A DNA stretch of 32,591 nt from Hyphomicrobiales bacterium (GCA_027484655.1 JAIXSM010000074.1:1-32591), one strand, 5' to 3'. Counted from the first letter of the stretch, positions 24,878 through 32,591 are shown. The notes: a model not told the origin generated them from the letters alone. Numbers and translations are program-made.

Positions 24878-26092
24878 TCAGGCCGCCATCGCCTTCTTGA
24901 GGTTCTCGTCGATCTTGTCGAGGAAGCCGACCGTGGTGAGCCACGGCTGATCGGCGCCAACGAGGATCGCCAGATCCTTCGTCATGAAGCCGGCTTCCAC
25001 AGTGTCGATGCACACCTTCTCGAGGGTGAGCGCGAACTGCTTCAGCTCCTCGTTGTTGTCGAGCTTGGCGCGGTGCAGCAGGCCGCGGGTCCACGCAAAG
25101 ATCGACGCCATGGAGTTCGTCGAGGTTTCCTTGCCCTGCTGGTGCTGGCGGTAGTGGCGCGTCACGGTGCCGTGGGCGGCTTCCGCCTCAACGGTCATGC
25201 CATCCGGCGTCATCAGCACGGAGGTCATGAGGCCGAGCGAGCCATAGCCCTGCGCCATCGTGTCGGACTGCACGTCGCCGTCGTAGTTCTTGCACGCCCA
25301 CACATAGCCGCCGGACCACTTGAGGGCCGCAGCCACCATGTCGTCGATGAGGCGGTGCTCGTAGGTGAGGCCAAGCGCCTTGAACTGCGCAGCGAACTCG
25401 GCGTCGAACACCTCCTGGAAGATGTCCTTGAAGCGGCCGTCGTAGGCCTTCAGGATCGTGTTCTTCGTGGACAGGTACACAGGGAACTTGCGGTTCAGAC
25501 CGTAGTTGAACGACGCGCGGGCGAAGTCGCGGATCGAGCCGTCGAGGTTGTACATCGACATGGCGACGCCCGACTCGGGGAACTTGAAGACTTCCTTCTC
25601 GATGACCTTGCCGTCATCGCCCTCGAACTTGATGGTCAGGCGGCCGGGGCCCGGCACCTTGAAGTCCGTCGCGCGGTACTGGTCGCCGTAGGCATGGCGG
25701 CCGACGACCACGGGCTGGGTCCAGCCCGGCACGAGGCGCGGCACGTTCTTGCAGATGATCGGCTCACGGAAAATCGTGCCGCCGAGGATGTTGCGGATGG
25801 TGCCGTTGGGCGACTTCCACATCTCCTTGAGGCCGAACTCCTTCACGCGGCCTTCGTCGGGCGTGATCGTCGCGCACTTCACGGCGACGCCGTACTTCTT
25901 CGTCGCCTCGGCGGAATCGATGGTGATCTGGTCGTTGGTCTCGTCGCGGCGCTGGACCGAGAGATCGTAGTACTTGAGCTCGATGTCCAGATAGGGGTGG
26001 ATCAGCTTGTCCTTGATGAACTGCCAGATGATGCGGGTCATCTCGTCGCCGTCCATTTCGACGATGGGATTCGCGACCTTGATCTTGCTCAT
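24878..26092 (-). CDS. icd: NADP-dependent isocitrate dehydrogenase (eukaryote-like dimeric type)
   Basis: A 404-residue TCA-cycle enzyme converting isocitrate to 2-oxoglutarate, CO2 and NADPH in the cytoplasm. The N-terminus [20 protein letters not shown] is characteristic of the type II family shared with mitochondria. Other signs are [20 protein letters not shown] (substrate Ser), [17 protein letters not shown], the metal-binding [20 protein letters not shown] and YDGDVQSD, and [20 protein letters not shown], whose basic residues bind the NADP 2'-phosphate. GGAGG lies about 11 bases before the ATG, and a TATAAA -10-like box is 30 bases upstream (26122-26127). The length is exactly typical. 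A single gene ending at the shared terminator. Confidence 0.97.
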   Translation of the reverse strand: MSKIKVANPIVEMDGDEMTRIIWQFIKDKLIHPYLDIELKYYDLSVQRRDETNDQITIDSAEATKKYGVAVKCATITPDEGRVKEFGLKEMWKSPNGTIRNILGGTIFREPIICKNVPRLVPGWTQPVVVGRHAYGDQYRATDFKVPGPGRLTIKFEGDDGKVIEKEVFKFPESGVAMSMYNLDGSIRDFARASFNYGLNRKFPVYLSTKNTILKAYDGRFKDIFQEVFDAEFAAQFKALGLTYEHRLIDDMVAAALKWSGGYVWACKNYDGDVQSDTMAQGYGSLGLMTSVLMTPDGMTVEAEAAHGTVTRHYRQHQQGKETSTNSMASIFAWTRGLLHRAKLDNNEELKQFALTLEKVCIDTVEAGFMTKDLAILVGADQPWLTTVGFLDKIDENLKKAMAA

Positions 26093-26369
26093 GACGAAAC
26101 GGTCCTCCGGGGGGCGCTCATTTTATAGCGATAACGACGCCCTGTTAGCATGGGGGGCCGGGCGCGGCAAAGACGGCTTTGGGGGAAGGCGGCGACAGAC
26201 CCGCCGCCCGACGCCCCGGCCAAACGCCTCCACTGGAGGCTATCCCACGGTCACGAAACACTAAGCATCTCTGCCGCTCAAGCTGGACCACCCATTCAGT
26301 CACGCCTAAGTTGCATGGAATTGTTTTCGCATGAGGCCGCCGGCGCCGCACTGGCGGCGGAGAGAGCCC

Positions 26370-27929
26370 ATGTTCCCACTCGCGCCCGCCTCTCGGACGA
26401 CCGGGCTTTTCGCCCTGTGCCTTGCCGCAATGCTCGCCCTCGCGATGATCCGGGCAGGCGGGCATGTCATGTACACGCTGGACGACCCGTACATTCATCT
26501 GGCGGTGGCCGAAAACCTTTCCAGGGGCGTCTACGGGATCAACCTTGAGGAGCACTCCTCCCCGTCCTCGTCGGCGATCTACCCGTTCCTCCTCGCGATC
26601 GGTCTTTGGGCTGGAATGGGGTCCGCCGCCGCGCTCGCGTGGAATATCATCCCCATGGCTGTCGCCGTTTACGTGTTCGCCGCCTGCGTGCAAACCCACG
26701 CGCTCCCCGGCGCGTTGCGAGGCTGGCGAGGCGTGGCCCTTGCGCTTCTGATGCTTGCGCCCCTGAACGCGGTCGCCCTGCCACTCACCGGCATGGAGCA
26801 CGCGCTGCATGTGATGGTCAGCGCGCTCATCATCGCGGGATTGATCGTGCTCGCGCAGACCGGGCGCGCGCCGTGGTGGCTCGTGGCGGCGATCATGGTC
26901 AATCCGCTCATCCGGTTCGAGGGGCTGGCGCTGTCAGGCATGGCGGCGCTGGCGTTGATGTACGCTGGCTCCTGGCGCGTCGGGCTTCTTGCCGGCGCAG
27001 GGGCGGTCGCGGGCGTGGCGGCGTTCGCGGGGTTTCTGCTGTGGCTGGGCCTGCCGCCGCTGCCAAGCTCCGTGCTCATGAAATCCGCGCTGGCGGCGCG
27101 GGCCACGCAAGCGACGCCGGAAACCGCGGGCCAGCTTCTGGCCGTCATCGGCAAGACGAACCTCAGCTACGGCAAGGCGGTTCTCATCGCTCTGGCGGTC
27201 CTGTGCGCCGCAGCGCTGTTCACGCGCGACCGGGCGGAGCGCAGGAAGCGGATCATCGTCGACGGCGCGGCGACCGGCGCGCTGATGGGCCACCTCGCCG
27301 CTGGCGACTACGGCTGGTTCGGGCGCTACGAGGTGTACGCCGTGACGCTGGGCCTCATGGCGCTCGCCTATGTCTGGGGACCGCGCCTGCGCAAGCTCGC
27401 GCCGGAGACGGCCGCGCTCATCGTCGGCGCGGCTCTGGCGGCCTGCAGCCTCCAGTACGCGCGCCCGGTTCTGCTTACGCCGGCCGCCGCGCAAAACATC
27501 TACGATCAGCAGCGCCAGATGGGGCGCTTCGCCACGGACTACTTCCCGCACCCGGTGGCGGTGAACGATCTGGGGTGGGTCGCGTACAGGAACGATGCGT
27601 TCGTCCTCGACCTGTGGGGGCTGGGATCCAACGAGGTGCGCCGGCTGCGGCAGGCGAACGCGTTCGACAGGGCGGCCACCGCGCGGGCTGCGGAAGAGCG
27701 CGGAATCGTCTTCGCCATGATCTACGACGCGTGGTTCGCGAAAGGCTTGCCCGACCACTGGCGCCGGGTCGCGCAACTGCGCACCGATGCGGTGAGCGCG
27801 GCCGAGCCCACGGTCGCTTTTTATCTGCTTGATCCAGCGAGGGCCGGCGAGATGGCCGCCGCGCTGGCAAGGTTCCGCGCGACCCTGCCGAAGGGCGCGA
27901 CGCTCGAGATCGACGCCCCGCAGCCGTAA
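26370..27929 (+). CDS. GT-C-like multipass membrane protein (putative glycosyltransferase)
   Basis: A 519-residue polytopic protein with about ten hydrophobic segments. The first periplasmic loop reads MYTLDDPYIHLAVAENLSRG and later SPSSSAIYPFLLAIG. The acidic pair after the first helix is the usual catalytic-loop feature of GT-C, lipid-linked-sugar-using transferases. A soluble C-terminal part (about 385-519, AVNDLGWVAYRNDAFVLDLW) would face the periplasm. The ATG at 26370 follows GGCGGAGAGAGCCC; an in-frame ATG 13 codons upstream lacks support. It is divergent from icd and is followed by a composite palindromic repeat. Donor and acceptor are unknown; assignment rests on topology and the DD loop only. 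Confidence 0.65.
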   Translation: MFPLAPASRTTGLFALCLAAMLALAMIRAGGHVMYTLDDPYIHLAVAENLSRGVYGINLEEHSSPSSSAIYPFLLAIGLWAGMGSAAALAWNIIPMAVAVYVFAACVQTHALPGALRGWRGVALALLMLAPLNAVALPLTGMEHALHVMVSALIIAGLIVLAQTGRAPWWLVAAIMVNPLIRFEGLALSGMAALALMYAGSWRVGLLAGAGAVAGVAAFAGFLLWLGLPPLPSSVLMKSALAARATQATPETAGQLLAVIGKTNLSYGKAVLIALAVLCAAALFTRDRAERRKRIIVDGAATGALMGHLAAGDYGWFGRYEVYAVTLGLMALAYVWGPRLRKLAPETAALIVGAALAACSLQYARPVLLTPAAAQNIYDQQRQMGRFATDYFPHPVAVNDLGWVAYRNDAFVLDLWGLGSNEVRRLRQANAFDRAATARAAEERGIVFAMIYDAWFAKGLPDHWRRVAQLRTDAVSAAEPTVAFYLLDPARAGEMAAALARFRATLPKGATLEIDAPQP

Positions 27930-27960
27930 CGCGCCCTCCCGCCTCTTGCGCGCGCCGCGC

Positions 27961-28064
27961 TAGAGCGGAAACCGACCTGACTGCGTCAGGCCGTCCGCTC
28001 TAGCTTCTTTTTTTCCGCATTTTCTTACGTCCAACCGGCATCCACTTGGACGGAAAATGCTCTA
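27961..28064 (-). repeat. Composite extragenic palindromic repeat, copy 2
   Basis: Block B is the near-palindrome TAGAGCGGA...CCTGAC-TGC-GTCAGG...TCCGCTCTA (27961-28002). Block A (28017-28064) is GCATTTTC...CGTCCAA...TTGGACG...GAAAATGC. Together they repeat, in the opposite orientation, the element at 7104-7203. Both blocks can fold as hairpins in RNA or single-stranded DNA. Known as a class from Hyphomicrobiales intergenic regions. Confidence 0.85.
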
Positions 28065-28099
28065 ACCTGCTTGTTCGCGGAACACGGGAGGATCAACCG

Positions 28100-28201
28100 A
28101 TGCTGGGCTTTGAAGTGTGGGAACTGGCGCTGATCGGCACGGGCGCGTTCTGGGGCGCCTGGTTCATGTGGCGGAAAAACAAAAAGGAAAACGGCCGCTG
28201 A
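28100..28201 (+). CDS. 33-residue single-span membrane miniprotein
   Basis: A short gene encoding MLGFEVWELALIGTGAFW then GAWFMW and a Lys/Asn/Arg-rich tail (RKNKKENGR). It has one hydrophobic helix rich in Trp and Gly and a basic C-terminus, giving a likely N-out/C-in orientation by the positive-inside rule. GGGAGG stands 8 bases before the ATG, a good ribosome site, which together with the amphipathic logic is the main support. A hairpin GCGCCTCCC/GGGAGGCGC lies just after the stop (28209-28231). It reads alone, between the composite repeat and the convergent CDGSH gene. No family recognised. Confidence 0.65.
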   Translation: MLGFEVWELALIGTGAFWGAWFMWRKNKKENGR

Positions 28202-28255
28202 AATGGCTGCGCCTCCCTGATCGGGAGGCGCGCTGCTCAAGTCGGAGCTTGAAGC

Positions 28256-28300
28256 GTCACATTTTGGCAAGTCACATCTTGGCAAGTCACATTTTGGCGT
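28256..28300. repeat. 15-bp tandem repeat, three copies, over the CDGSH gene 3' end
   Basis: Unit GTCACATTTTGGCAA is repeated three times with one substitution and a changed end in the copy nearest the gene. The CDGSH stop codon (TCA on this strand) lies in the third copy; the other two copies are downstream duplicates of the gene's last codons plus stop. Confidence 0.95.
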
Positions 28301-28526
28301 GCGTGCCGTCGCACAGCGGACGGTTGATCGAATTCTTGCAGCCGCAGAAGTAAACCTTCTGGGTGCGGTTCGCCTCGTAGCGAATCGGCGCGATGCCGGT
28401 TCCCTTGTGGGCGCCGTCGCAGAACGGCTGCTTCTTGGAGAGGCCGCAGGCGCACCAGTAGTAGGCCTTGCCTTCCTCGACTTCGGTCGCGTAGGGGGCT
28501 TTCTGGGCGGCGACGGGATGCGTCAT
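28287..28526 (-). CDS. Twin CDGSH iron-sulfur domain protein
   Basis: A 79-residue protein with two mitoNEET-like [2Fe-2S] sites: Cys25-x-Cys27...Cys36-Asp-Gly-x-His40 (CACGLSKKQPFCDGAH) and Cys61-x-Cys63...Cys72-Asp-Gly-x-His76 (CGCKNSINRPLCDGTH). All eight ligands (3 Cys + 1 His each) are present. There is no membrane anchor, so it is a cytosolic electron-transfer or cluster-handling protein like other bacterial tandem CDGSH proteins. AGAGGA precedes the ATG by about 10 bases. It is downstream of glyQ on the same strand (82 bp) and ends inside a tandem repeat. Specific partner unknown. Confidence 0.93.
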   Translation of the reverse strand: MTHPVAAQKAPYATEVEEGKAYYWCACGLSKKQPFCDGAHKGTGIAPIRYEANRTQKVYFCGCKNSINRPLCDGTHAKM

Positions 28527-28608
28527 CTGATCGTGTCCTCTTAAGTGCGTCGTTGTTTAGGATCGTTCCAAAGTTTGCCCGGAACCTCGGCAAACCGCAA
28601 GGGCAGGG

Positions 28609-29538
28609 CTAGGCAGCGCCGCCTGCCTCCGTCTTCAGCCAGGCCGCCCCGCAGGCTTTCGCCAGCTCGCGCACGCGCAGGATGTAGCTCTGGCGCTCGG
28701 TGACCGAGATCACGCCGCGGGCGTCCAGCAGGTTGAAGCGGTGCGAGGCCTTGATGCACTGGTCATAGGCTGGCAGCACCATGTCGTGCCGGTCGCCCCG
28801 GTCGCCCTTTTCCAGCAGCGCCTTGCACTCGGCCTCGGCGTCCTTGAACTGCTGGAACAGCAGCGCGGTGTCGGCGTGCTCGAAGTTGTGGCGGGAGTAT
28901 TCCTGCTCGGCCTGCTTGAACACGTCGCCGTAGGTGACCTTCTCAGGCCCCTCGCGGCCGTTGAAGTTGAGGTCGTAGACGTTCTCCACGCCCTGCACGT
29001 ACATGGCGAGGCGCTCAAGCCCATACGTGAGTTCGCCCGACACCGGCGCGCACTCAATGCCCGCGACCTGCTGGAAGTAGGTGAACTGGCTCACCTCCAT
29101 GCCGTCGCACCAGCATTCCCAGCCGAGCCCCCAGGCGCCCAGCGTGGGGCTCTCCCAGTCGTCCTCGACAAAACGGATGTCGTGCAGGCTCGCATCGACG
29201 CCGATAGCCGCCAGCGAGCGCAGATACAGATCCTGCAGGTCGGGGGGCGAGGGCTTCAGGATCACCTGATACTGGTAATAATGCTGGAGCCGGTTGGGGT
29301 TCTCGCCGTAGCGCCCATCCTTCGGCCGCCGCGAGGGCTGCACGTAGGCCGCCTTCCAGGGCTTTGCACCCAGCGAGCGCAGCGTCGTTGCGGGATGGAA
29401 CGTCCCCGCCCCCACCTCCATGTCGTAGGGCTGGAGGATGACGCACCCCTGCTCGGCCCAGAACCGCTGAAGGGTCAGAATAAGCCCCTGAAACGAGCGG
29501 GTCGGGTCCAGCGAGGGGTCGGAATTTGCAAGGGTCAT
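28609..29538 (-). CDS. glyQ: Glycyl-tRNA synthetase, alpha subunit
   Basis: A 309-residue class II aminoacyl-tRNA synthetase subunit; with GlyS it forms the bacterial alpha2beta2 enzyme that charges tRNA-Gly. The N-terminal [20 protein letters not shown] and [19 protein letters not shown] are diagnostic, followed by [34 protein letters not shown] and the motif-3 region [18 protein letters not shown]. The length is normal. No strong ribosome site is seen before the ATG. The expected glyS is not downstream: the CDGSH gene and opposite-strand genes follow, so the beta subunit must lie outside the window. Confidence 0.97.
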   Translation of the reverse strand: MTLANSDPSLDPTRSFQGLILTLQRFWAEQGCVILQPYDMEVGAGTFHPATTLRSLGAKPWKAAYVQPSRRPKDGRYGENPNRLQHYYQYQVILKPSPPDLQDLYLRSLAAIGVDASLHDIRFVEDDWESPTLGAWGLGWECWCDGMEVSQFTYFQQVAGIECAPVSGELTYGLERLAMYVQGVENVYDLNFNGREGPEKVTYGDVFKQAEQEYSRHNFEHADTALLFQQFKDAEAECKALLEKGDRGDRHDMVLPAYDQCIKASHRFNLLDARGVISVTERQSYILRVRELAKACGAAWLKTEAGGAA

Positions 29539-29695
29539 GGCGTGCTCGGCGAAATGTTGGCGGGCAAACTATCGCCTTTCGCCCGGAAGGCAACGGGGCC
29601 AACATGATGAACGAAGGATTAACGGACCCGTCAGGGTGAGTTCAGGCGACGCCCCACACTGTAAAGACACGTCTGAAATCATGAGGAGAAAAGCC

Positions 29696-30028
29696 ATGGT
29701 TCGAGTCTTTGCCGCAGCCCGGATGTCCGCCCTTGCGATCGCGGCGATCGGCGGAGCCGCGTTCATGACCCCAGGCGACGCGCACGCCCAGGGGTATGGC
29801 TGGTCGGGTCCGTACGCCCACAGCTATCGGGTGACGCACCGCCCGGCGTATCGCCACGGGCGTGTCGCCCCCCGACGCGTGGTCGTGCATCACCGCCGCG
29901 TCCATCGGCCCGTGTACTACGCCCCGGTGCGGTACACGCCGCGGCGCTGCGTGATCCGTCAAAAATGGGTGCACACCTATTACGGCCCGCAGCTTGTCAG
30001 GCAGCGCGTCTGCTACCGCCACTGGTGA
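29696..30028 (+). CDS. Small secreted Arg/Tyr/His-rich protein
   Basis: A 110-residue protein with a clear Sec signal peptide (ARMSALAIAAIGGAAFM, cleavage after AHA before QGYGW). The mature part is unusually rich in Arg, Tyr, His and Pro (for example RVTHRPAYRHGRVAP, HHRRVHRPVYYAP) and has two Cys near the end (RRCVIRQKW, RQRVCYRHW) that may form a disulfide. The ATG at 29696 is preferred because AGGAG stands 7 bases upstream. Proteins of this style are frequent in Hyphomicrobiales envelopes; function is unknown. Flanked by divergent glyQ and the convergent methyltransferase gene. Confidence 0.8.
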   Translation: MVRVFAAARMSALAIAAIGGAAFMTPGDAHAQGYGWSGPYAHSYRVTHRPAYRHGRVAPRRVVVHHRRVHRPVYYAPVRYTPRRCVIRQKWVHTYYGPQLVRQRVCYRHW

Positions 30029-30061
30029 ACCGGCCGCTGGCGCAAAAGAAGCGGCGCGGGT

Positions 30062-30814
30062 TCACTCGCGCGCCAGCAGCGCCTCGCCGCGGTGGATCGC
30101 CTCCGCCAACGGCGTGAAGCGCCCGTCCTCGCCGTGAACCACAAGGGGCGGCGCCAGCGAAAAGGGCGCGCGACTGCCCTTGCGACCCGTAATGATGAGC
30201 CGGCCGGCTTCGTCTCCCGCGCGCGCATGGACCGGCGTCGCGCGCACCGCGCCCAGCCGTCCAACGCAGGCATCAAGGATCTGCGGTAGCGCAGACGGCA
30301 GGTGAATCATGGCGAACCGCCCACCTGGCGCCAGCAGCGCGAGGCAAGCCCGCATCCACGCCCCCAGCCCCCCTTCCGCCAGCACATGCGCAGTCGCCCG
30401 CCCGCCGTGGGGCGAGGCGCGCACGGCGCCAGCATCGTAGTACGGCGGGTTTGTCAGCACCGCGCTTGCGGAGCCGTTGGCGAGCCCCGCCGCGCGCCGG
30501 CTGGCCGGGCTGAGCAGGTCGCAGGCGGCGACCGTCACACGATCCGCCATTCCGTTGCGGGCGCAATTCTCGCGCGCGAGGTCCGCCAGATCGGGCTGGC
30601 GCTCGACCAGCGCGATCCGTGCGTCGGGCGCGCGGACGGCGACGCAGAGCCCGACCGCGCCGACCCCCGCCCCGGCGTCCACGACGAGGGGGCCCACGTC
30701 GGTCAGACATCCGGCGAGGAGCATCGTGTCGGTGCCGACCCGATGACCGCGCCCGGGCTGGCGCAGGGCGAGCCGCCCGCCGAGCAGAAACGCATCTGCG
30801 GCGAGGTCAGTCAT
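30062..30814 (-). CDS. COG4123-type (TrmN6-like) N6-adenine methyltransferase
   Basis: A 250-residue SAM-dependent methyltransferase. The SAM-binding loop is VVDAGAGVGAVGL (residues 44-56), with ERQPDL as the acidic ribose contact. The catalytic N6-amino-methyltransferase motif is Asn122-Pro-Pro-Tyr125. The N-terminal LALRQPGRGHRVGTDTMLLA is typical of the YfiC/TrmN6 group that methylates A37 of tRNA1-Val in E. coli; the alphaproteobacterial target is not proven. The start ATG lies in a 16-bp tandem repeat and is the copy that opens the long frame. It follows DUF2007 on the same strand, with the stop and start regions separated only by the repeat. Confidence 0.88.
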   Translation of the reverse strand: MTDLAADAFLLGGRLALRQPGRGHRVGTDTMLLAGCLTDVGPLVVDAGAGVGAVGLCVAVRAPDARIALVERQPDLADLARENCARNGMADRVTVAACDLLSPASRRAAGLANGSASAVLTNPPYYDAGAVRASPHGGRATAHVLAEGGLGAWMRACLALLAPGGRFAMIHLPSALPQILDACVGRLGAVRATPVHARAGDEAGRLIITGRKGSRAPFSLAPPLVVHGEDGRFTPLAEAIHRGEALLARE

Positions 30815-30854
30815 GAATCAGCTCAGTCATGAATCAGGTCAGTCATGAATCAGC
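30807..30854. repeat. 16-bp tandem repeat, three copies, at the DUF2007/methyltransferase junction
   Basis: Unit TCAGTCATGAATCAGC (third base from the end varies little; last base C/G/C) is repeated three times. On the minus strand each copy contains ATGACTGA, a start overlapping a stop. The DUF2007 stop is in the first copy read on that strand and the methyltransferase start in the third. Confidence 0.95.
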
Positions 30855-31063
30855 TCTTGGCCGAGCCCTGCGGCGGTCAGGAGGGTCCGGGCGCGAGGGG
30901 CGCTGTCGCGCTCGACAAGAATGCGCCGGGGCAGGAAGCCGAGCGAGCCCTCGACCGCGCTGGCGTATCCGTCAGCGACGAAGAAGCGCAACCCCGCGCC
31001 TGCCAGCGTGGCCTCCACAAAGGAAATCAGCACAAGATCGTTGGTTCGCATGATCTCGATCAT
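30839..31063 (-). CDS. DUF2007 (putative signal-transducing/prokaryotic) small protein
   Basis: A 74-residue protein beginning MIEIMRTNDLVLISFVEATL, the DUF2007 hallmark (MEELLRTND...), then FFVADGYASAVEGSLGFLPR, RILVERDSAPRARTLLTAAG. It has the ferredoxin-like alpha/beta length of the family. The ATG at 31063 is chosen over a GTG 11 codons upstream because it gives the standard family N-terminus; the ATG at 31051 is a weaker alternative. It is first of a two-gene unit with the methyltransferase, and divergent from the polyprenyl synthase gene, as in many alphaproteobacteria. Function unknown. Confidence 0.88.
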   Translation of the reverse strand: MIEIMRTNDLVLISFVEATLAGAGLRFFVADGYASAVEGSLGFLPRRILVERDSAPRARTLLTAAGLGQELIHD

Positions 31064-31202
31064 GGACCGGCGCACACCCCTGCCATTGCGTCGCACACCC
31101 GCTTCGCCGTTGCGTCATATGGGCCGGCGTGCGATGAGGCGCAGAGGCTTGCATGCGGGGCGGGCGGGCGCAAGCCGCCGCCGTCGCGGAGGGGTTGCGA
31201 AC

Positions 31203-32216
31203 GTGGGCGTAGTCGTTCCATTCGAAGAGACATCGCCGGAACCCGGCGTGGCGCGCCTTTCGGCGCTGGTCGCGGCGGATCTCGACCGGGTGAACAAGAC
31301 CATTCTTGAGCGCACCGGCTCGGACGTCACCATGATTCCCGAGGTGGCGAACCACCTCATCTCGTCCGGCGGCAAACGGCTGCGGCCGATGCTCACGCTC
31401 GCGACCGCCGGCCTGAGCGGCTACGGCGGCGACGGGCACATCAAGCTCGCGGCCTCCGTCGAATTCATGCACACCGCGACGCTGCTCCACGACGACGTGG
31501 TCGACGGGAGCGACATGCGCCGCGGCAAGCTCGCGGCCCGCATGTTGTGGGGCAACGAGGCGAGCGTGCTCGTTGGCGACTTTCTGCTGGGCCAGGCCTT
31601 CAAGATGATGGTCGAGGTCGGCTCGCTCCAGTGCCTCGACGTGCTGTCCACCGCGGCCGCCGTGATCGCCGAAGGCGAGGTCATGCAGCTGTCCGCCGCC
31701 AAGGACACGCAGACGAGCGAGGATGATTACCTCGCCGTCATTCGCGCCAAGACCGCGGCGCTTTTCGGCGCGGCGTGCGAGGTCGGCCCCATTCTCGCCG
31801 GCCGCGCGAAGGCGGAGGTCGCCGCCTGCCGCAGCTACGGCATGAATCTCGGCATCGCCTTCCAGCTCATCGACGACGCGCTCGACTACGGCGGCAGTTC
31901 AGCCAAACTCGGCAAGAACGTCGGCGACGACTTCCGCGAGGGCAAGATCACCCTGCCCATCGTCCTGTCCTTCCGCCGCGGCACGGACGCCGAGCGCGAG
32001 TTCTGGCGCCGCACCCTCGAGAAGGGCGACGTGCGCGACGATGATCTGGAGACCGCGCTCGCCACCCTGCGCAAGCATCGCGCGCTGGAAGACACGGTTG
32101 AACGCGCCCGCCATTACGGCGCCATGGCCCGTGACGCGCTGGAGCTTTTCCCGGCATCGAACTGGAAGCGGGCGCTGTTCGAGGTGGTCGATTTCTGCGT
32201 GAGCCGCGCACACTGA
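31203..32216 (+). CDS. ispB: Long-chain all-trans polyprenyl diphosphate synthase (octa/decaprenyl)
   Basis: A 337-residue class I trans-prenyltransferase that builds the ubiquinone side chain from IPP and farnesyl diphosphate. The first Asp-rich motif is LLHDDVVDGSDMRRG (Asp97, Asp98, Asp101), the second LIDDALDY; GGKRLRPML (56-64) binds IPP. The start GTG at 31203 gives the common N-terminus GVVVPFEE and has GGAGG 12 bases upstream; longer frames are Arg-rich noise. Product length (C40 versus C50) cannot be read from sequence; in this order decaprenyl (Q-10) is usual. Divergent from DUF2007; followed by hairpins and low-complexity sequence. Confidence 0.94.
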   Translation: MGVVVPFEETSPEPGVARLSALVAADLDRVNKTILERTGSDVTMIPEVANHLISSGGKRLRPMLTLATAGLSGYGGDGHIKLAASVEFMHTATLLHDDVVDGSDMRRGKLAARMLWGNEASVLVGDFLLGQAFKMMVEVGSLQCLDVLSTAAAVIAEGEVMQLSAAKDTQTSEDDYLAVIRAKTAALFGAACEVGPILAGRAKAEVAACRSYGMNLGIAFQLIDDALDYGGSSAKLGKNVGDDFREGKITLPIVLSFRRGTDAEREFWRRTLEKGDVRDDDLETALATLRKHRALEDTVERARHYGAMARDALELFPASNWKRALFEVVDFCVSRAH

Positions 32217-32260
32217 GGACCGCGGGCGTCGAGTTATCGCAACTTCGAAAGCCCCCTCCC

Positions 32261-32303
32261 GGTTTGCTCCGCAAACCACCCTCCCCCACATTGTGGTGGA
32301 GGG
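32261..32303. other. Two adjacent hairpins downstream of ispB
   Basis: GGTTTGC-TCC-GCAAACC (32261-32277) is a perfect 7-bp stem, followed by CCCTCCCCCACA / TGTGGTGGAGGG (11 of 12 paired, 32279-32303). No U tract follows, so a simple intrinsic terminator is unlikely; these resemble dispersed intergenic palindromes. Confidence 0.6.
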
Positions 32304-32365
32304 AGTCGCGCCCGCTGTTTTCCGCTTAATTACAGAGATAAAACTGCAAGGCTTGGCGCCCAACC

Positions 32366-32388
32366 GGACCGCGCGCGTCCCCGCGCGC
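32366..32388 (-). repeat. 23-bp copy of the GGACCGCGCGCG dispersed repeat
   Basis: The sequence starting GGACCGCGCGCGTCCCCGCG and ending CGC is the exact reverse complement of 10285-10307. It lies between ispB and the poly-C region. Confidence 0.8.
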
Positions 32389-32413
32389 ATAATTAGATTG
32401 TAGTAGGGCTTTT

Positions 32414-32459
32414 CCCCCCCCCCCCCCGGCCCCCCCGCCCCCCCCCCCCCCCCCCCCCC
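32414..32459. other. Poly-C low-complexity tract
   Basis: This 46-base stretch is C except for three G. A further C-rich, low-complexity segment follows to the window end with no gene. It resembles a homopolymer sequencing artefact at a contig edge more than biology. The remainder (32460-32591) shows only G+C-rich inverted repeats and no coding signal. Confidence 0.7.
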
Positions 32460-32591
32460 TTGCCCCCCATCACTCCCCCCATCCCCGCCAGGAGCCGCCA
32501 CACCCGGCTAGCCGCGCGCGCTCCGCGGCGCACTTCCCGACAGGCTCCGCAGGAGGCTCCCCGCGCGGAGGCCCGCACAACTCCGCCGGCG

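Noticed and set aside
30807-30854. Short direct repeats considered as a regulator-binding iteron array
   Set aside because: The units coincide exactly with the stop/start codons of two genes and contain coding sequence, so duplication of a gene junction explains them better.

Overview
The window is a high-GC bacterial chromosome segment, most likely from an alphaproteobacterium of the order Hyphomicrobiales (Rhizobiales). The signs are a membrane ferritin/VIT-type iron exporter behind an ICE/Irr-like palindrome, a eukaryote-like NADP isocitrate dehydrogenase, the gene set DUF1285 / CoA-type Nudix / cca divergent from moxR-DUF58-DUF4159, the neighbourhood glyQ / COG4123 methyltransferase / DUF2007 / polyprenyl synthase, and composite palindromic intergenic repeats of a kind common in this order. 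Genus cannot be fixed from the sequence alone.

Region 1 (1-13.3 kb) looks like an accessory catabolic region. It holds two orphan TctC/Bug-type solute-binding proteins flanking an AI-2E-family permease, an M29-fold/NicX-like metalloenzyme, a large ThDP-dependent decarboxylase/synthase-like enzyme, a crotonase-family protein, an FmdB zinc ribbon and an AntA-like Rieske oxygenase alpha/beta pair. Between these lie a dead ABC-transporter ATPase remnant, a KGG/DUF6894-like protein, a DUF1289 protein, a His-rich outer-membrane barrel with a Zur-like palindrome over its promoter, a secreted 136-aa protein preceded by a 15-bp tandem repeat, and a small membrane protein. Together the enzymes suggest uptake, ring oxygenation and cleavage, and decarboxylation of an unknown aromatic or heteroaromatic acid. 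No reductase, TctA/TctB membrane subunit or regulator is visible.

Region 2 (13.5-23.7 kb) is housekeeping. A tightly overlapping minus-strand operon (DUF1285, CoA pyrophosphatase-like Nudix, cca) is divergent from a four-gene plus-strand MoxR/DUF58/BatA-DUF4159/VWA-GATase-like membrane operon. A GNAT acetyltransferase gene follows, convergent with that operon.

Region 3 (23.7-32.6 kb) holds mbfA with its ICE-like operator, icd, a GT-C-like multipass membrane protein, a 33-residue membrane miniprotein, a twin-CDGSH protein, glyQ (without glyS in view), a secreted Arg/Tyr/His-rich protein, a COG4123 methyltransferase, DUF2007 and a long-chain polyprenyl diphosphate synthase. The last 200 bases degrade into poly-C and low-complexity sequence that looks like a contig end or sequencing artefact.

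The most noteworthy signals are the putative catabolic locus, the Zur-like box on the His-rich outer-membrane protein gene, and three independent 15-16-bp tandem repeats, each lying on a gene start or stop.
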